A program made the translations under genes and the position numbers. This document shows, in pieces, positions 35,601 through 47,165 of a stretch of 64,000 bases of DNA. How positions within the stretch are numbered: the stretch's first letter is position 1; each line of letters opens with the position of its first letter. The DNA is from Monodelphis domestica (taxonomy: Eukaryota; Chordata; Mammalia; Didelphimorphia; Didelphidae). The notes below the pieces were generated by a model. That model was not told where the DNA came from, did no database searches, and worked only from the letters and a program-made list of their open reading frames with translations. Location: NCBI RefSeq assembly GCF_027887165.1, contig NC_077227.1, forward strand, positions 545,967,189 to 546,031,188, written 5' to 3'.

Positions 35601-36417
35601 TGATTACATCAAATTAAAAAGTTTTTGTACAAACAAAACCAATGCAACCAAATTAGAAGGGAAGTAAAAATTGAGAAACAATCTTCATAAAAATAACCTC
35701 TGACAAAAGTCTAATACTCAGATTTATAGAGCTAAATCAATTGTGCAAAAATCAAGACATTCTTCAATTGATAAATAGTCAAGGGATATAAATAGATAAT
35801 TTTCAGTTAAAGAAATCAAAACTATTATTAAGCGCATGAAAAAGTGTTCTAAATATTTTATAATCAGAGAGATGCAAATCAAAACAACTCTGGGGTATCA
35901 CCTCACACCTAGGAGATTGGCTAACATGACAGTAATGGAAAGTAATGAATGCTGGAGGGGATTTGGCAAAGTTGGGACATTAATGCATTACTGGTGGAAT
36001 TGTGAATTGATCCAACCATTCTGGAGGGCAATTTGGAACTATGCCCAAAGGGAACTAAAAGACTATCTGTCTTTTGATATAGTGATAGCACTGCTGTGTT
36101 TATACCCCCAAAGAAATAATAAGGAAAAATACATGTACAAAAATATTCATAGCTGTGTTTTTTGTGGTTGCAAAAAATTAGAAAATAAGGGGATACCCTT
36201 CAATTGGGGAGTGGCTGAACAAATTGTGGTATACATTGGTGATGGAATACTATTGTGCTCAATGAAATAATAAACTAGAAGAATTCCATGTGAACTGGAA
36301 TGTCCTCCAGGAATTGATGCAGAGTGAAAGGAGCAGAACCAGGAGAACATTGTAAGGAGCAGAACCAGGAGAACATTGTATACAGAGACTGATACACTGT
36401 GGTACAATAGAATATAA
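32643..36417 (+). pseudogene. L1-B ORF2, broken
   Basis: The ATG at 32643 leads into 'ITLNVNGMNS', soon lost to a frame change. Open pieces are 32774-33181 (endonuclease), 33754-33957, 33959-34288 ([16 protein letters not shown] block), and 35836-36270 (C-terminal domain). The catalytic FADD survives at 34689-34700, but its surrounding frame is short. In the C-terminal Cys cluster one Cys is replaced by Phe (ECWRGFGKVGTLMHYWWNC). The ORF ends with TAA at 36415-36417, at the position equivalent to 5304 in L1-A. Confidence 0.88.
36329..36380 (+). repeat. Exact 26-bp tandem duplication in L1-B ORF2 end
   Basis: Two identical 26-bp units beginning AGGAGCAGAACCAGG. L1-A and L1-C have one unit, so this is private to L1-B. 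The added length is not a multiple of three, so it shifts the frame. Confidence 0.95.
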
Positions 36418-38147
36418 TGGATGTCTCCATTAGTGTCAATGTAGTGATCCTGAACAACCTGGAAGGTTCTATGAGAAATAAGACTATCCACATTCAGAGG
36501 AAAATCTGTGGGAGTAGAAACACTGAAATAAAACAACCTCTTGATTACATGGATTGAGGGGGATATGATTGGGGATATAGACTCTAAGTGAACATCCTAA
36601 TGCAAACATCAACAACATGGAAATAGGTTCTGATCAAGGACTATGTAATACTCAGTGGAAATGCTGGTCAGCTAGGGGGAAGGGTGGGGGAAGGGGATGT
36701 TGGGAAAGAATATTATTCTTGTAACCAACAAATAATGTTCTAAATTGCTTAAATAAAGTTAAAAACCACTGAGGAAAAAAAAATAAACCTATCTTTCCCA
36801 ATAGAAAAATTAGAATGGGCAGGAGAACAAAAAAGTAGAGGTCCAATAAAATGGAGAGGGAACTCAAAAGTATAAGTAAACAGAAGCAAAAACAATTGTG
36901 AAAAAAAAAAACAATTGTGAACAGGAACAGGCTGAAAGAGAGAAAGAGAAATAGGGAGAGAGTAAGATGGATAGAAACAGAGATTTAGTAATCACAATTT
37001 TGAATGTAAATGGGATGAACTGAACCATAAAACAGGAAGAAGATAGAAGAGTTAATTAAAAGCTAATATCTTACATTATGCTATCTTCAAGAAACATTTT
37101 AAGCACTGAAATACATACAGCATAAAGATAAGAGGATGGAGCAAAATCTAGTATGCCTTATTTTAAGCTAAAAAAAAATCAGGAGAAGCAATTATGGTCT
37201 CAAGAAAATGTGAAAATTGACCTATGTAAAAGAAATATGATAGGACATTACATATTGATAAGAGGAAAAATAGATTCTAAAGTATTACCAATATTAAATA
37301 TATATGCACGAAATGACAAGGCATCTAAATTACTTGAGGAGAAATTACATGGATTACAAGAAATAATAAAACTGTATTAGTAGCAGATATTAACCATCCC
37401 CTCTCAGAATTAGACAAATCAAACCATGTATAAACAAGAAATAACTTAAGGAAGTGAATATAATTTTAGGGGGGAAAAAGACTTGATTGACCTCTGGAGA
37501 AAACTGAATGGGAATAGAAAGAAATACACTCTTTTTTTTTTCTCAACAGTATGTGGCACCTTCACAAAAACTGATGGTATAACAAGGCATAAAAGACTTG
37601 TGACAAAATACAGAACAGCAGAAATGTAAGAAACATGCTAGTCAAATCATAATGCTAAAAATTACATTGAATAAGAATAGGGATAGTGGAGAAATGACTT
37701 AAAAAAGTGGAAACTAAAGAATCTTATCTTAAAGAATGAGTTGGTCAAAGAACAAATCAAAGAAACAATCAATAATTTCTTTAAAGAGAATGACAATAAG
37801 GAATAATTATATCCTTATTTTGGAATGCACTGAAAATAGTACATAGGGAAAATTAATATTTTCAAATGTATACATTAATAAAATAGAAAAAGAACAATTA
37901 ATTGAATTGAGTATGCAACTAAAAAAACTAAAAATGAAGAAAATGTTAAAAATAATTAAGCATAAAATTAGAAATCCTGAAAATCAAAGAAGAGGTTAAT
38001 AAAATTGAAAAAAAGAAAGCCACTGGCCTAATCAAGGATATTTTTTTTGAAAGAACAATAACAAAAGAGATAAACCATTGCTGATAAAAATGAAATAAAA
38101 TCAAATTACTGGTATTAATGATTAATGATAAAAAAAAGTTTGAGATT

Positions 38148-38948
38148 TGTGAATCTTAAAAACTACTCAGACTGTACTTTAGAAGATTTTATTTAGCTAT
38201 TCCCTTATTGTAACAATGGAGATACTTGGTCTAACAAGAATCAGGAATGTATTGGGAACTTTTAAAATTACTCCACCCTAAATAGACATACTTTAGGAGA
38301 AGGGTTAGTAGCTGGGGGAAAGGATGCAGAGGGGTTAGGGTTGGAGGCATGATTAGGATGTGAACTTAAGTGTGAAATTAAAGTGGAAGGGGTAGGGTAG
38401 GCTGCATGGGCAGGTTGTGAAGTTAGGGTGGAGAGGGTGGGGTAGGGGGCATGGGTAGGGGCAAAACTGGGGCTGAGCAGGTTGGGCAGATGGTATGGGC
38501 AGAAGGAATGGTGGGTTGGATATGGGAGGTGCTCATTTGTGAAAGAGGAGCCAGAATTGTGCAGGGGGCATGGGCAGGGGCAGGGGTGGGTTGGTTAGGA
38601 GGATTAGTGATTTTCATAAAAGTGTTGAGCTCCCCCACACTTTTCTCTAAAAACTCAAGCTGAATATTTAGTTTTGCATATTGCTGAATAGTAGAAGGAA
38701 CAATCGGTTGGTTTGACTGAGAAATGGGTTTTTTAAGGAGATACAATATTACAGTTACAACAATTAAAATCCCAAGGGGGAGCAGGGTATCTATTAGACT
38801 TTGCCATAAATTCCATGGGATGAGCCATTTCAGAGAGACAAGGAATAATATTTTTACAAGTTTGGTCATGGAGCTTATAAGCCATTTGTTAAGTAAGTTG
38901 TGAAAAACTAACTCAGCTTCAAAATACAGCTGCAAGAGCAGGTGAGTA
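38148..38948 (+). mobile_element. ERV/LTR fragment LTR-D inside L1-D
   Basis: Starts TGTGAATCTTAAAAAC, a variant of the LTR-A start, and contains 'ggagatacttggtctaacaagaatcagg' (about 38220-38247), also LTR-family sequence. It ends with a leader-like 'acagctgcaagagcag/gtgagta' (38926-38948) resembling ERV-B 23311-23333. The middle (38330-38870) does not resemble the other LTRs and is G-rich. L1-D coding sequence resumes at 38949, about 35 bp further on than where it stopped, so a small target deletion is likely. Confidence 0.6.
38423..38935 (-). other. 170-codon antisense ORF with a membrane segment and Pro-rich tail
   Basis: Open on the minus strand inside LTR-D. Roughly residues 50-67 form a hydrophobic helix (LLPLGILIVVTVILYLL) followed by Lys-Lys, and residues 112-170 are Pro/Ala/Ser-rich. 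The Pro-rich part is the complement of a G-rich repeat ('gggggcatgggcagggg'). It could be chance, a decayed retroviral envelope transmembrane end lying antisense, or an antisense LTR frame. I do not assign a function. Confidence 0.3.
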
Positions 38949-39262
38949 GAATTATTTAGCCCAATAATATGCCAATAGAGCTAATAATCTCAGTGAAATC
39001 GATACTTATTTAAGGAAATATTGCCAAAATCAACAGAAGTGAAAATAGAATATTCAAACAATCCTGTCTAAGAAAATGAAAATGAAAAGCATGCTATCAA
39101 TATATTCCCTAAGAAAAAAGTCCCCGTTCAAGATGGATTTACAAATAGATTCTACTAAATATTTAAAGAAAAATACATTACATTACTATATAAACTATTT
39201 GGGCAAAAAAGTCTAAAAATGAGGCATATATAATACGTACATGTGTACATATACATAAGCAT

Positions 39263-39467
39263 TTTTTTCTTTTAAACCCTTACCTTCTGTCTTAGAACTA
39301 ATACTCTTTGTTGGTTCTAAGACAGAATAGTGGTAAGGACTAGGCAATGGGTATTAAGTGACTTGCCCAGGGTCACACAGCTAAAAATGTTTGAGGCCAG
39401 ATTCGAACCTAACAACTCCCATCTCTGGGCCTGGCTGTCAATCCTCTGAATCATCCCACTGCCTCTG
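39263..39467 (-). mobile_element. tRNA-headed marsupial SINE (WSINE1-like), near full length
   Basis: T-rich tail at the left, then 'acccttaccttctgtcttagaac', 'gacttgcccagggtcacacagct', B-box complement 'agattcgaacct', and the head 'ggcctggctgtcaatcctctgaat'. Reading on the minus strand it is a complete tRNA-type SINE with its A-rich tail. Confidence 0.9.
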
Positions 39468-39519
39468 CATATGCATATTTTAATTAAAGTGTACAAAATA
39501 CTGAAGAAAGCATTCTTTC

Positions 39520-39595
39520 CTAGATATAAATTAGACTATAGGATCTCTCAAGTGCCTTTTGGCTCAACCATTCTTTGATTCTGTGACAATTTATG
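39520..39595 (+). repeat. CR1/L3-type 3' end
   Basis: 'aggatctctcaagtgccttttggctcaaccattctttgattctgtgac' is the typical CR1-like terminus ending in an ATTCTGTGA-type repeat. Confidence 0.55.
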
Positions 39596-40260
39596 ATAGA
39601 CAGGTTCTTGAACAGAGAAGTCATAATGAAATGGTGTTCAAGACAGATTAGTTGAGGTTTTTGATACATGATATAGACTACATTGGAGATTGGGGGAAAT
39701 GTTAGCGAAAAGAAGGTTAGATTACAGGGAAACATCATGTGATATAATTATGGTGTAGAATAGGACATGGGTGTCAAACAAATGAACTCTTAATGTTCTC
39801 TAGTATAGGACAAACCATAATAAAATATAATCTGGAAATATGTAATAAAATAAATAAATTAAATATCCTTAAATATAGATAATGCATTTATAAACCAAGT
39901 CACTATGAAGTCCACAGGGATGGATTAATGTATAGATTAATGGTCATCATTTCTTCTTGAATATGGCATTACTAGACTCAGCTTTTAGCATTGGAAATGG
40001 AGAGGTAAAATAATCTGCATGTGAATAGAGGAGAAGAAATTCATCATTCCTTGACTATTTAGATAAAGGAGATGACAAAGAAAAAAATTCTTCAAGATTT
40101 CTACCTGAGAATAGAAGTAAGGTAGCCTCATTGATAGAATGGCATAATTGACATATCCTTTGACAGGAAGATGAGTTGAATCTGAGCTATCCAGAATTTG
40201 AGATAACAGTGAAAGCTGACCTCTAGGTTTTGGGGAACATAGAACTTGAGAAGGGCAAAG
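39596..40260 (+). repeat. Ancient interspersed repeat, same family as 8.0-9.1 kb
   Basis: Diverged 'agattagttgagg', 'gacatttgataa' and 'gtgaaagctgacctctaggtttt' phrases fit the later part of the family seen at 8.0-9.1 kb. Family name not resolved. Confidence 0.4.
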
Positions 40261-40439
40261 ATAGGAATCTCAATATTATAAATTCTTAGATGGAAGGAAA
40301 GTTAACATCTAGTCAAAAATATTCATTTCATAAATTAAAACGAGTTATCAAGAGGTAGTATGACAGTTAATAGAAAAGTCTAGAATCAATAGTGGTTTAG
40401 TACATTTATTCATATGACTATAGATAGCTTTGATCCCTT

Positions 40440-42995
40440 CTTCTGAAAACTGTACACATCTTTTGAACATTTATCAGTTAGGCAATAGTTCTTTTTCCCC
40501 CTTTTTGCAAATTTAAATCAGTTCTCTTTTAGCAAAATACTTTTTCCCTGATAATTTTAATTAGGTCTATTTCTTGCTTTTACTTTGTCTGAAATTAAGA
40601 TTATTTTTTATTTCACCTGAAACATAATAGATCTTGCTCCTAATTTTCATTTTTTAACTCTTTGTGTAGCTTTCTATTTTAAGTGTCCTGTAAACAATGT
40701 ATTGTTGGATTCTGGTATCTAATTCATTTTGTTATTTGCTTCTATTTAATGGACAAGCTCATTCCATTCATATTCCAGGCTGTGATTACTGTGTATTTCC
40801 TTCCATTCTTCAAGTCTTTTTTTCTTTTGCTACTGACTGTACCTCCCTTAATCTGCTCTCCCTTTTTATCACCATCCATATCTCTTATCCTCATCTCCTC
40901 CCATTTCTTTTCTAAGATAGATTTGTGTGTGTGTGCATGTGTGTTCTTCTCTCTTTGAAACAATTTAGATTAAAGTTATTTTAAAGCTTTGCTTGTGACC
41001 CTGATTTATGCTCCACTATAAAAGCTCTTTGGCAAGTTCTTTTAAATGAGTAAATTTTATGTTTTACCTTTCACTTATCTTTTCTTCCAATTTCTCTTTT
41101 TTTAGCCTCTAATTTATTTTAGAGATCTTCACAACATAACTGAGTCACACTCATGCCTTCTGTCTATGTAGATTCCTCCTAAATGCCCTATTAATGACAG
41201 TTCTTAAGAGTTACATATGCTATATATCCCCATGTAGGAATATAAGTACCATATAAAATCTCTTATGATTACTTTTTCATGTTTGTCTTTTTATGCTTCT
41301 TTTGAGTCTTGTGTTTTAATGTTCAACTTTCTATTCATCTCTTATCTTTTCATCAGGGAATCTTGACAGTCCTCAGTTTCATTAAATATTTATTTTTCTC
41401 CCTAAAGGAGATATTTTTGCCTGTTGGAACATTCTTGGTTATAAATGCAGGCCTTTTGCCTTTCAAGCTATCATATTCCAAAGCCTCCTCTCTTTTAATG
41501 TGGAAGCTGATAAAACTTGTGTAATACTAACTTTTGTTTCTATGATATTTACATTTTTTTCTTTCTGGCCACTTGCAATATTTTCTCAACCTAGATGCTC
41601 TAGAATTTGGCAGTTTTCATATTGGGATCTCTTTCAAAAGATGATGAGATGATTTTTCAATGTTTTTTTTTCCCTTCTTTGGATGGTTTCCCTTAAATTC
41701 TTAAAGTATGATTTCTAGGTGTTTCAGAGAGTCCAATAGTTTTAAAATTATCTCTTTTTGATGCATTTTCTAGGTTACTTGCTTTTATCATGATATATTA
41801 TATATTTCTTTTTTTTCCTTTTTTCCATCCTATTGGCTTTTTAAAATCATTTCTTGATCTCTTATAGAATCATTAGCTACCACTTGCCCAAATTCAAGTC
41901 TTAAAGCAATTATTTTTTCTTCACTGAGATCTTTAGCTTTCTTCACATTCTGACAATTCTCCCATTTATGCTTTTTAAGGAGTTATTTTGTTCAAGGAAT
42001 TTTTGTATCTCTTACTGTTAAGCCCTTCTTGGTTTTTAATGCATTATTTTCTTCAGTATTTTTATGCCATTTTTTACCAAGCTATTTATTCTTTTATTTT
42101 CATAATTTTCTTTCACCACTCTCATTTCTTTTCCAAAATTTTCCTCTACCACTCTTAGCTCTTTCTTTAACTGTTGTAGTAATTATTTTGGGTTTTGAGT
42201 TCACTTATTTTAAGCTTTATTTATAACTATTTTCCTATTGTTTTCTTCTTCTGAGTTAATATCTTTGTCTTTCCTGACACTGTAGTAGCTTTTATAGACA
42301 TCCTTTTTTTGATGATTTGCTTGTTTTCTAGCTTACTTTTTTCACTTCAAACTTTACATTATAATTGTGTTCTGCTCACCTGATCATAGAAAGAAACTAC
42401 AGATTTTCCCATGTTGCTGTTTTCAGTACTAATTCTGGAAGTCTACAATATTTTGGTACTTCTAAGGTGGTTTTATCACAGGAAAACTGTGGTCTCTCCT
42501 TTCTTGGTCTGTACTTTAGTCTTTATCTAGGAAGGGTCACTGATGCACTATAGCAAAAATTGTTAGCCTCCCTTTTAGACTTGAAACTGTGGCCAAGTAC
42601 TCTATTCTCCTGTAGCCATAAGTACTCTTTTCCACCCTGGAACTATGACCCAGATCTGTGTATGGACAATATAGTTGCCAAGATCTTCTCTAATCTTTTT
42701 TTCTCACTAGTCTGTCACCATTACCATCTCTGAACTGAGAACTCCCAAAGCTGTGGCTACTACTATGTTATAGTTGCCTCCAAGGCCCACTGCAAACTCT
42801 CACCCAGATGTCACAGTTCTCTTCTGCCAGTCTTCTAAGTTGTACAAAAAAAAATCTCACTCTGGCCTCTTGTTGAGTCTGTCACTGAAAAAAATTGATT
42901 TGATGAGTTATTTTGAAATTTTCTGCAAGGTAATTTTGATAGAATTCAACTGGGTTGCTGCCTATACTCTGCCATCTTGGCTCTCCTCAGTAAAT
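40440..42995 (-). mobile_element. Old LINE-1 L1-E: 5'UTR, ORF1 and start of ORF2
   Basis: The 5' end on the minus strand is near 42990 ('gagagccaagatggcagag'). The sequence then runs through a 5'UTR to about 42330, ORF1 (coiled coil around 42000-42230, C-terminal part to about 41240) and an A-rich inter-ORF. It reaches the ORF2 endonuclease N-terminus at about 40800-40440, where the complement reads as 'VITAWNMNGMS' followed by 'QNPTIHCLQ'. All frames have stops. The 3' half of ORF2 is absent. The plus-strand frames here are shadows. Confidence 0.7.
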
Positions 42996-44515
42996 GAAGT
43001 CTTTTTGTATTCAAAACAAGCTCTCAATCAGCTCTACCAAGCTGATGAAGATTAATGCTGCACAAAAAGGTAATTGACTGCCTGACATGAACATTTTTAC
43101 AAAAAAGAATAATTGGCAAAGATATATTAAAATAAACAAATGTTATCTGGGATATGAATTATTTGATAGTCCTGATAGAAGGCACCTCCTTCTCAATCTT
43201 ATTTTGCTATTCTCTTAACAAACATATTTGATCATATATCAGTTAGACAGAAGTCACCATTCAACTCCATTTTAAATTAAATTTTGGTTTTTATAAAATA
43301 AAATTTCATAATAACCTGTCAAAAGGATCAAATGGCCTTGGAGTTCAGAATATGAATTACAAATACTAGCCCTGAAATGTATGATTTTAATATGAATGCT
43401 ACACCTTCCTTTAATTATTTAATTATGGAATTGTAGTTACAATTGGTGAGGTGTGACATCCTTTCATTTTCTATATTTTTAGAATGACAGCTAATATGGA
43501 TTCTCAAATCCTGAGCTTCTGAACCAGAACATTCTATTTCCTCTGTTATAGGCAGCGTTTCTAGATACATGCAAACCCTTTGCGTGAAATGTTTAGTAAG
43601 CAATGTTCAATTCTGACATAAATGAGTGGCATTTTGAATTCTTAGAAATGGAATGGACTAATTAATAAACTAGTTGAGGGGAGAGTTGGAGAGAGATGTA
43701 CATTTTATATCTTATATTGAATGTGCGGTTTCAGACTTTGGGAAATTTTAATATGTGAATTTCAAACAAAATCATCATTCTTATAATGTGTTTGGAACCT
43801 ACAAAATGAAACCCTAAGTAAAAATTTGGGGGAAGAGGGCTATTTTTAAAGATTCAAAGACTGAAAATTATTACTGAATTCAGATTTTTTCTAACACATC
43901 AAGAGTTACCATATTATTTATATAAAATCTCACAGAACAGTTGGTATTAATTGGCAAGAAGCTTCTTGCAAATTCCAAGTGTCCAGTCATGTGGGGAAGG
44001 TCATGGGTATAAATTCATGAATTTTGGAAAGACATCTAAAAGAACTAAAGTGCTTCCATAAACTGACATCACTTTAGAGGAATGTGAAGAATACCCTAAA
44101 AAGCTATGGCAGAGAGTCAGAAGGAGATCTACAGAGGCCACCCAAGGGAATCGATTTGCTCCCTGGCTGAGGGGGCAGCTTGGATGGCAGACTGAGTGTT
44201 AGATTGTAATTAGACATGTTTAAACCTTAGTGTAAGTCATCCAATTACAGCTTTTTTCTTTTAACAAGGCCAAATTTTTAAGCCAGTATGAAAGTGGCTT
44301 AGAGTGCTTCACAGAAGCAATAGATGAGGACAAAATCTCCTTGTCAGAAGCCTGAAAGAGAGGCAGACTTCCGGAAAGGAAAAGAATGTATACAATAGGA
44401 ATGGGAATTTGATGAAATGTTCAAAGGCCACCAGGCAATTATTTGGCAGAGGTTTAAGAGATACTGGATCATGTTCCCAAGAATGCCTACCTCTGGAAAT
44501 TGTTAATAACATAGG
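42996..44515. other. Unassigned, repeat-poor sequence
   Basis: No gene found. The part 43400-43680 has homeodomain-like 'taattatttaattatgg', an octamer-like 'atgcaaa' (43569) and 'gactaattaataaact', so it is a weak candidate for a conserved noncoding element. Confidence 0.3.
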
Positions 44516-44519
44516 GAGG

Positions 44520-44760
44520 CAATTTATCCTTTGTGGTCTCACAGAATCAGAGAATGACAGAGCTGGAAGACATCTTAACAGAGAATTAAATCTGGTAAGG
44601 ACTTTAGGGATCATTTAGCTCAGACCCCTCATTCAAAAGAGAAAAAATCAGATTAAAGGGGCAAAATGACTTGCAGAAATTGCACAGGTAAACAGAGACA
44701 GGATTTGAACCCAAATCCTCTAACTTTAAAATCTATTACTCCTATCTATATAATGGTATA
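44520..44760 (-). repeat. CR1/L3- or MIR3-type fragment
   Basis: 'cagaatcagagaatgacagagctggaagacatctta' is the complement of a CR1-like 3' end. It is followed by 'gacttgcagaaattgcacagg' and 'ggatttgaacccaaatcctc', a MIR-like head. Confidence 0.65.
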
Positions 44761-45074
44761 TTATTGTATGAATTGGGCTAGATGTTTCCGAGGGTGCTTT
44801 TCTCAAATTTTATGATTTATTAATTTACACTTAAGGAACTGATAGAAATGTTAGTACCTGGAGACAGGAAGGATGTTAATGGGTGGAGATAAGAATATAT
44901 TTACATTTCACAAGAGTGTTGTAAGACAGTACTTTTGTAAATTATGAGTTTCTCTATGAAGTCCATGGACTGTTATTGGGGCAAAAGAGAAAGACATCAT
45001 AGTAGAATGAAAAATTCTCTGAATTTGTAGTCAGCATATTTGACTTCCAATCCCAGTTCAATTTTTTTTTATTT

Positions 45075-45640
45075 CTTGGGAACTTCCTAAAGCACAACTC
45101 TGACCATTTCACTCTCCAGCTTCAGGAAACTCCTAGGGCTTTCTGTCACATCCATGATCAAATACAAAAACCTTCTGTTTGCATTCAGAGTTCTTAATAA
45201 CTTCTGAATATTCTCTTTATCTTTCCAATCTTCTTATATCTAATTGCTTTCCATATACTTCGAAGCCCAGTGATTCTGGTATTCTTGCTCTTCTACATTC
45301 AAGACACCCCATCTCCTAATTCTGATCATTTTCACAAGCTATCCATCACAACTTATCCCTTGTGGCTTCCTTCTGGTGCTAGATAAAAACTCACATCTTA
45401 TAAGAAACCTTTCCCAAAGTCTTTTAAGTTTAGCATATTTACTTTGCATCTCCACTCTCTAATATAAATCTTGTTTGCACAGATCTTTGCTTGCATTTCA
45501 TTTTCCCCATTAGTCTATAAATTCATTAAAAGCTGAGACTTCTTTGTTCATGTGTTTCTTTTTTGTCTTTCTTTTAATCAGTAGCACTTAGCACTATACC
45601 TGGCAAATAATACATAATTAATAAATTCTTGTTAACTGGA
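45075..45640 (+). repeat. L2 LINE 3' end
   Basis: Long L2 match: 'actctgaccatttcactctccagcttcag', 'catgatcaaatacaaaaacc', 'tcattttccccattagtctataaattcatt', 'tagcactatacctggcaa', ending 'aattaataaattcttgtt'. Confidence 0.88.
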
Positions 45641-45939
45641 CAAAAAATGTAAATGGGTGTTTTGGATGAGATCTCTAAAGTCACTTCTAGAGCAATGATT
45701 CTAAGATCATTGATGAAAATGTGAGAAGGGAATAGGCAAGATTTTCACCAAATGTTATACAAGTAACTGACTGAAAAGTATAAACCAAATAAATTTCTTT
45801 TGTATGAGGAGTTTTTTGTTTAAAATTTTCATCTAAGTTAATAAAACAAAATGCAGGCTTAGATCCTTTATAGATATGAACATAGAAAAATGACTCTCTT
45901 CAGGTATTGTCTTATTATTAGTACCAATTAGATATAAAA

Positions 45940-46560
45940 TGGGGAGACATGCTGTTATGGAGTAAGTCCTTTTGGTGACAAATGGAAAAGGGCTTCTCTG
46001 TAGAGAGTGAGGTCATTCAAATATTCTTGTTTGTGAATGATATTGTGCTGATTGCATCAAGTCTTGGAAGACTATATGGCCTCATAAATGAGTACCATGA
46101 TGAAAAAGAGATCAAACTACTAACTCACTAGAAGAATTATATTTATCAAAAAATCCCTATTATAAAGAATCTGACTTACTTTTGGAAGGTTTCCAATAAG
46201 TTAGTACATCAGTATATTTATCTTGGAGAAGTGCGATAAATATTCAATAGTTTGGGAAATGATTTAGGAGGACAATAAAAAGCTGATTTTACTTGGAAAT
46301 CAAATAGTGTTTACAATGATCCCAAATAACTCTTTGGCACAAAAATGCTTTAATTTAAATAAACTTAATAAATTAAAATTACTTTAAAACATTGCTGATA
46401 TTGAAAGAGAAAATAAGTAAGGAATTAGGCCCAATATTCACAGAAGCTTAGGTAAAGTTAAGATCATTGGAAAGATCTATAGGGTGTATAAACAAATCTA
46501 TGATGTTTCTAGTAATGGCCAAGACAGAAAACTGTGATATAGGAGACATCATTCAGGAAA
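45940..46560 (+). pseudogene. RTE-type LINE reverse-transcriptase relic
   Basis: A plus-strand frame reads LFVNDIVLIA near 46030-46060, the counterpart of the catalytic F-x-D-D block with the first Asp changed to Asn. An N-E-Y-H-DE helix follows, and near 46210 a YLG motif followed by N-x-L-GND. The spacing of the catalytic block and the YLG motif is that of RTE-clade reverse transcriptases, not L1. Frames are broken throughout. The 5' and 3' limits are uncertain. Confidence 0.55.
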
Positions 46561-46889
46561 TATATAAAAATAACAAAAAGAAATAGATCTTGTACTAAAG
46601 AGAGAGCCAGGGTAAACATATGGATTACCCAAATCCTGCTTTTGTATCCCACAAATTGAAAAAAAAATCCCTGTCAAATGTCAAGTTGATTCTCTATAGG
46701 TAGCCTAAAGTAGAACAAATTCAATGATCAAATGGGTTGAGATGGCATGGAAAATTATGATTATCCCTAAAGGAAGGAGTATCCACACAAATGAGAGATC
46801 ATGGAGTTATGTATGTACATGGACATTGAGTTTATTTCTAAAGCATTGTGACCACTTCAATTTGTTAATGATAAGAAATTGTACAGATT

Positions 46890-47165
46890 GTAAATACAAA
46901 GTTCATTGTTCTTCATTTTGAAGAGGACAAATGACATCATTTTGCTATGTCTTGACTTAATTCTGAATTGGATTTAAGTGAAGAAGAATTGGACAGAGTT
47001 ATTAGCTTTGCTCTTTCTTCCAAGGTCAGTGAAGTTCAGTGGCAAGACAAAAGTCAAGATGGTGATGGCCTAGGATGAACTGTGTGACTGGTTTCTTCCA
47101 TGTCTGGCCAAACTCCAAGATCCCCATAGTGCCTGCTTCAGCTGCCTTCATTGCTATTTAATATT
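46890..47165 (+). mobile_element. RTE-derived marsupial SINE
   Basis: Distinctive phrases 'gaagaggacaaatgacatca', 'aattggatttaagtgaag', 'gtgaagttcagtggcaagac', 'aaaagtcaagatgg', 'tggccaaactccaagatcc', 'gcctgcttcagctgccttc' fit the marsupial SINE class derived from RTE LINEs. Confidence 0.75.

Larger units (their letters stand above)
30349..36784 (+). mobile_element. Full-length but inactive LINE-1 L1-B
   Basis: 6.4-kb element with a complete layout: 5'UTR (30349-30920), ORF1, purine-rich inter-ORF, ORF2, and a 3'UTR ending in an A-rich tail at about 36775-36784. A 10-bp direct repeat AAACCTATCT at 30339-30348 and 36785-36794 is the target-site duplication. It inserted into the inter-ORF region of L1-D. 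Both ORFs have many stops and frameshifts. Its 3'UTR and ORF2 differ from L1-A and L1-C, so it is an older subfamily. Confidence 0.9.
28960..39225 (+). mobile_element. Old LINE-1 L1-D, split by two later insertions
   Basis: Pieces: 28960-30338 (5'UTR beginning 'ccaagatagtgaag', then ORF1-like sequence and inter-ORF), 36795-38147 (inter-ORF and ORF2 endonuclease, opening 'atcacaattttgaatgtaaatggg' near 36992), and 38949-39225 (start of the reverse-transcriptase region, with the 'aagtccccgttcaagatgga' remnant of the SPGPDGF block near 39118). The pieces run in the correct order and strand. Removing L1-B (30349-36784) and LTR-D (38148-38948) leaves one element. It is riddled with stops and more diverged than L1-A or L1-B. 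It is 3'-truncated or unreadable beyond 39225. Confidence 0.75.

Noticed and set aside
40683..42553. Several hydrophobic plus-strand ORFs of 62-91 codons
   Set aside because: Antisense of the A-rich coding strand of old L1-E, which yields Phe/Leu/Ser-rich frames.
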